From NCBI GenBank assembly GCA_031835245.1, contig JAVKOQ010000377.1, forward strand, positions 1 to 47,310: 47,310 bases of DNA, read 5' to 3'. The notes beneath the pieces are model-generated. The model made no database searches. It worked only from the letters and a program-made list of their open reading frames with translations, and was not told where the DNA came from. Position numbers and translations under genes: made by a program. Origin of the DNA: Balamuthia mandrillaris (Eukaryota; Discosea; Longamoebia; Balamuthiidae). Positions 43,777 to 47,310 of the stretch are shown one piece after another. Each line of letters begins with the position of its first letter. Position 1 is the first letter of the stretch.

Positions 43777-44998
43777 TCACTGTTGTGAGGTACTTGCTTG
43801 TTCCACAGCTGATGATGTTACTGTTGAAGGAGCTGAGGCGTCACCTCCACTTGGCACAGAAGAGGGGTGTGCAATTCCTCGGCCACGACCCCGACCTCTC
43901 CCTCCTCTACCTCTGCCTCTACCGCCTCGCCCTCCTCTGCCGCCCCTTCCTCCGCCAAAGCCACCAACGCCTCTTCCTGAGGGATGTGGTGCAGTGGGTT
44001 CTGTAGCTTCAATGTTGCCGTTGAAAGGCCGTCTGCCGCGTCCTCTGCCTCTGCGAAAACCTCTGAGATAACCCCTGCTTCTTCCTTGAGTTCCAGAAGG
44101 AGCTGCCCCAGCTGTAGTTCCTCCTACGCTTGTCGCTGATGTCTCAGCAGCCTCTGGCTGGCCGCTTGGTCCAGCATCAGCACTGACGGGCTGAGGCGGG
44201 GTTGGGGCCGTATCCGTGGCTGTGGTGGGAGGAAAAGGCCTTCCCCTTCCTCTGCCCCGTCCTCTTCCTCTTCCTCGTCCTCCTCTGCCTCTGCCCCTAC
44301 CTCTACCACCGCGCACTACTCCTCCTACTCCTCCGGCTGCTGTAGGCGCTACCAAAGGCTTTGGGACGGCTGCTCTCTGTTCTTCCACCACCAACTCTTC
44401 TGGAATTGGTGGCTGATATCTGTAAGCAAGACAAAAGTCAGTTGAGACCACAGCGAAAGCGGACAAAGCAATACGTACCCAGGGGCACTACTATCAAGAG
44501 GATTGGTTGAGAGCGTTATGGTAATGGAAGAAACATGGCGAGTGTTTTCCAACCTGTTACATGCGCACAGTTAGCATAGTGTGCAAGTTGCCAGCACGTG
44601 TCATACTGCCGCGAACGGGCCAAAGTACCTGTCTAAACCCTCTTCGAGAGGCTCATAGACATCTGTAATGTCGGTGGAGCCAATGACGGTAACTTGGTGA
44701 AGTCCAGCGATTCTTCTTTTTATGATTTCGGCTATTGTGACGCACTTGTTGATGGCACGGCCCATTGCTTTCAGCACGATCTCAGTGGCTCCTTTTTCCT
44801 GAAGCCACAACAAAAGTCTGAGACATGCCATCCAGCCAGTGCCAAAAAGGAGCAACAAAGTGTACAAACCTTAAAGAGAATGGTAGCGTACGCTATAAAG
44901 TTTCTTGTTTTGCCTTGTGTCGTAATCCTAAGCTCATTTTCTTGAATCTCGCTGAACTCAGTCCTTGGCTTTTCCACTCGCCTGTACTTGCTTTGCAT
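43777..44998 (-). CDS. Alba-domain nucleic-acid-binding protein with RGG tail
   Basis: Four exons: 44998-44870, 44798-44629, 44553-44479, 44419-43777; 338 residues. The Alba fold is at about residues 18-125: NELRITTQGKTRNFIAYATI, LKAMGRAINKCVTIAEIIKR, GLHQVTVIGSTDITDVYEPL, RHVSSITITLS. After YQPPIPEE comes a long Gly/Arg tail of GRGRG and GRGGRG units interrupted by a Pro/Thr/Ala-rich spacer. This matches the RPP25/MDP2-type Alba-RGG proteins of protists, plants and animals. Relatives act in RNase P/MRP, mRNA storage or translation control; which applies here is not visible. RGG repeats suggest arginine methylation and RNA binding. It lies tail-to-tail with RRP12, 91 bp apart. Confidence 0.9.
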
Positions 44999-45308
44999 TT
45001 TTGTGTCGCAAGAGATACGTGTAGTGGGTAATCACTATCAATCAACACAGCAGAAGCTGACCACTTAACGCAACAGCAAAAGCCTCTTACACAACCACCT
45101 CCCGCCCGCCCAGTGTAACAACTGCTGCTGCTGATGAGGAGAACGGAAGCTCCCCACAAACTAACCGTGCCCCCTGATATGACCCCTCATTTTCGTAGTG
45201 GTAGTAGTTGTAGTAGTAGTAGTAGTAGCAGTCACTTCGAACCCCTGCATCGAGGCGAACTAACCGAGAGGTTCCTTCCCTTGGCCAATAACCAAACCGA
45301 AAGAGCGA

Positions 45309-45351
<43 letters not shown>

Positions 45352-45601
45352 AAAAGAACGAGGAGCTGAGAAGAGACATGGCAGAGGCCAACCTCGCAAG
45401 TCACCAAAACAGTTTCCCAGCCACAGACAGTTAGTCCGCCCAATATGGGATGATTACGTTTCTCAAGACTGCACAAGCAACAACCACAACAAGAACGGGA
45501 AAGTGGGGGAGTGATGCCTTTACGGCACAGACACAAGGTTACGGCAATTGCTGTTTGTTGTTGCTTCCTCCAAAAAGGTACCACGAAGGACCCCCAACTT
45601 A
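44999..45601. other. Intergenic: Alba promoter and NAC-alpha 3' flank
   Basis: It holds a GTAGTA triplet run (about 45197-45230) and a GA run (45316-45348). Open frames across it on both strands (about 165 and 126 codons) are driven by these repeats and look non-coding. No RNA gene was seen. Confidence 0.6.
45316..45348. repeat. (GA)n microsatellite
   Basis: About 16 GA units between two minus-strand genes. On the minus strand it reads CT, as in the introns. Confidence 0.9.
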
Positions 45602-46297
45602 TTACATTGACAACTCCATGATAGCGTTCACAATATCGCCTTCGGTCTTCTTGAGGGCCTTCACTGCCTGAGCTCGCGTCGCTGTGGTCTGTGACATGAC
45701 CAGCTCGATGTCCTTCTCTTCGATTCCCGTTTCGTCAACCTCTTCCGCACCAGCCTCGGAGCCAGCAGCTTCCTTGCCACCTTCCTCGGCCTCAGCCTCG
45801 GCCTCAGCAACTTGCTTCTCGAACTGCTTGGCAGTCTCTGCCCATTGGTTGTCCTCGATTTTGGCTTCACCGAAGATAACGTAGGTATCAGAGTTGGGGC
45901 TCTTGAAAACGTCAGGTTGGCTGATAACAAAGAGGATCTGATATGATACAAGTGAAAATGCAGAGTAAGCACTCAAAGAAGAGGGAAAAACGAAAATAAA
46001 GAACACGCAATGCAGAGTGGAGATACTCACGTTCTTAGCCTTCTTCACGGTCACTCGTGTGATGCCAGGGAAGGGCTTCATGCCAAGCTTAGCGATAGCC
46101 TTACGGCTCTTCTTCTCAGTGCGGCTCTGTTTCTTGGAGCGGGCCTCGGCAGATTCCGCGCCCTCAGGGGCAGGGGCAGCCTCAGTAGCGCTCTCCAAGG
46201 CGGGCATATCTTCATCATCACCCTCCTCGATCTTGATCTTCTCTTCTTCCTTCTGTTCCACCTCAGTGGTCTGGGTTTGGGCGGTCTCGTCGGACAT
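45602..46297 (-). CDS. NACA: Nascent polypeptide-associated complex subunit alpha
   Basis: Two exons: 46297-46031 and 45937-45602; 200 residues. The acidic N-terminus is followed by the NAC core: [60 protein letters not shown], then a UBA domain at the C-terminus ([31 protein letters not shown]). Length and order are those of the universal eukaryotic NAC-alpha. It pairs with NAC-beta at the ribosome exit tunnel to shield nascent chains and limit wrong ER targeting. The RRKxxKK-like ribosome-binding feature of beta is not expected here. An Ala/Glu repeat between core and UBA is slightly expanded. The assignment is firm. Confidence 0.96.
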   Translation of the reverse strand: MSDETAQTQTTEVEQKEEEKIKIEEGDDEDMPALESATEAAPAPEGAESAEARSKKQSRTEKKSRKAIAKLGMKPFPGITRVTVKKAKNVSISTLHCVFFIFVFPSSLSAYSAFSLVSYQILFVISQPDVFKSPNSDTYVIFGEAKIEDNQWAETAKQFEKQVAEAEAEAEEGGKEAAGSEAGAEEVDETGIEEKDIELVMSQTTATRAQAVKALKKTEGDIVNAIMELSM

Positions 46298-46590
46298 TGT
46301 GTTTTCGCTGTAGTTGTTGGTTCAAATAAATAAGTTGCAAGGAGAAAGCGCAACAAAGAGGAGCTTGCTTGGAGGAGCACTAAACGGCCGTGTGTGTTCT
46401 GACCAGTGTGTGATGGGAGAGAGCGGGGGCGGGGGAAGGGAGAGAAGGATGGGAGGATACGCGGTGCGTCACCCGTCGCTCAGGGGACCCTCGAGCGCCG
46501 AATTTCTTAATTAAATTTTCTCGCAAGTTGCCTTCCCTTTTCCCCCTGGCTGCTGCTGGACTGGGAAGTAGGCCGACGGGGGCTATTCTC

Positions 46591-47310
46591 CTACGTTGTC
46601 TTTATTTCCCTCTCTTCTCTCTTCTCCTCCGCATTCTCCTCTTGTTGTTGCCAAAGGGACAATGTGGATTGTGTATCTCTTGGCACCATCTCCCAGTTAT
46701 AGTCAAAAAGCGGGTTGTGCGCATTACCAAGCCTTTATGGAGGATTGCGTTAGCGTGCAAACACCAAATCAAGACGGGCGCACGAAGCACTGAGAAAGTG
46801 TCATTTTACCTATCAAATACTCGCACGGAGTAAGAGAGCCGAAGAAAGGTTCGCGCCAGCGGAGGAGAAGAAGAAGGCAAGGTGGCCGCTTTATGCACTG
46901 TGTAGGCGTTCAGCAAAACGATCTCAAAGGGGTCAGCCTGCCAGGCATTCCCTTCTTGTGCCTGTCGGTCGAACTCTAAAAAAAAGTTGTGCTTGGTGGG
47001 GTCTAGCTGCCCCACCTCCCACCGTTGCAAGCAAAATACAGTTGGTAGGCGGTCACAAACCACATAGGTGTGATTCACCATCACCTTTGGGTCGACCCTA
47101 CTCCCTTGAAATCCATCCACATGGCACCCTGTCGTTCAAGATGATTATCTTATGAGCCACCCATCGTAGAGGAAGCAAAGAGAAAGAGAGAAAGAGAAGA
47201 GAAAGGGTACGAACCAGGGTGCCGTTGGGTGTGTCCAGGTTGAACAATGCCCTGATCAACGGTAAGGTAGCAGTAGTAGTCAAGATTAGAAGGAGAGATA
47301 AAAGTATGTT
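46591..47310 (-). CDS. Putative 2-oxoglutarate/Fe(II) oxygenase-like protein, 5' partial
   Basis: Three visible exons: >47310-47215, 47128-46810, 46732-46591; about 185 residues, with the start beyond the window. The sequence runs SNLDYYCYLTVDQGIVQPGH, TQRHPGCHVDGFQGSRVDPK, NHTYVVCDRLPTVFC, NFFLEFDRQAQEGNAW, FEIVLLNAYTVHKAA, ARTFLRLSYSVRVFDRLGN, AHNPLFDYNWEMVPRDTQ. A His-x-Asp pair (HVD), a later His (VHKA) and an Arg-rich strand (RTFLRLSYSVR) are spaced as the metal and 2-oxoglutarate ligands of a double-stranded beta-helix oxygenase; this is inference from pattern. I recall similar uncharacterised proteins in bacteria and phages. Exon 2 would stop at once without the intron 46809-46733; splicing adds the well-matching LGNAHNPLFDYNW end. 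No substrate is suggested. Confidence 0.7.

Noticed and set aside
45087-45584. Minus-strand 165-codon frame between Alba and NAC-alpha
   Set aside because: It spans GA and GTA microsatellites, has no recognisable domain, and is best read as intergenic.
1-47310. Transposons, virus-derived elements, CRISPR arrays, tRNA or rRNA genes
   Set aside because: No reverse transcriptase, transposase, integrase, capsid-like frame, terminal repeats, regularly spaced repeats or cloverleaf sequence was recognised by eye; a tRNA or snRNA scan was not possible.

Overview
This is gene-dense, intron-rich nuclear DNA from a unicellular eukaryote. Genes lie on both strands, introns are mostly 60-400 bp, intergenic gaps are often under 300 bp, and I recognise no transposon, CRISPR array, tRNA or rRNA gene. 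Gene content (polycystin channel, RhoGEF, NDC1, VAP, COQ2, RRP12, Alba, NAC-alpha, a plant/protist-type FG-GAP membrane protein) fits a free-living protist. A discosean amoeba such as an Acanthamoeba or Balamuthia relative is my guess, but no marker in the window proves it.

Layout: (+) 1-4972 ankyrin-repeat polycystin-2-like channel, 5' end outside the window; (-) 5086-6585 alpha/beta-hydrolase lipase; (-) 6759-8826 T4 Rnl1/Trl1-type RNA ligase; (+) 9114-12735 DUF3754/TMEM143-like membrane protein; (+) 13232-16869 RhoGEF-PH protein with a Gly/Arg tail; (+) 17094-19515 nucleoporin NDC1; (-) 19617-20403 PDAP1/PP28; 20404-21181 gap with a coiled-coil coding remnant and an inverted repeat; (-) 21182-24366 FG-GAP membrane protein (NERD1-like); (+) 24528-25448 sulfotransferase; (-) 25563-27108 VAP; (-) 27917-30186 SKP1-like protein with a long tail; (+) 30803-32690 COQ2; (-) 32738-34288 fusion of an SF3B1-type N-terminus with a SNIP1/Pml1-type FHA domain; (+) 34586-35598 aldo-keto reductase; (-) 35726-38014 intronless unknown protein; (+) 38404-43685 RRP12; (-) 43777-44998 Alba-RGG protein; (-) 45602-46297 NAC-alpha; (-) 46591 to the window end, putative 2-oxoglutarate/Fe(II) oxygenase.

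Exon models were built by hand. I required GT-AG junctions (with a few exceptions listed), continuous reading phase and family resemblance. Every multi-exon model given closes in phase. There is no operon-like pathway; these look like independent genes packed head-to-head and tail-to-tail. Shared themes are RNA processing (RNA ligase, SF3B1N-FHA fusion, RRP12, Alba), membranes and nuclear envelope (NDC1, VAP, TMEM143-like, FG-GAP protein) and signalling (polycystin, RhoGEF).

The most unusual signals are the SF3B1N-FHA fusion, the ankyrin-polycystin architecture, an apparent U12-type AT-AG intron inside that channel gene, and pyrimidine-rich intron microsatellites that nearly always sit on the sense strand.
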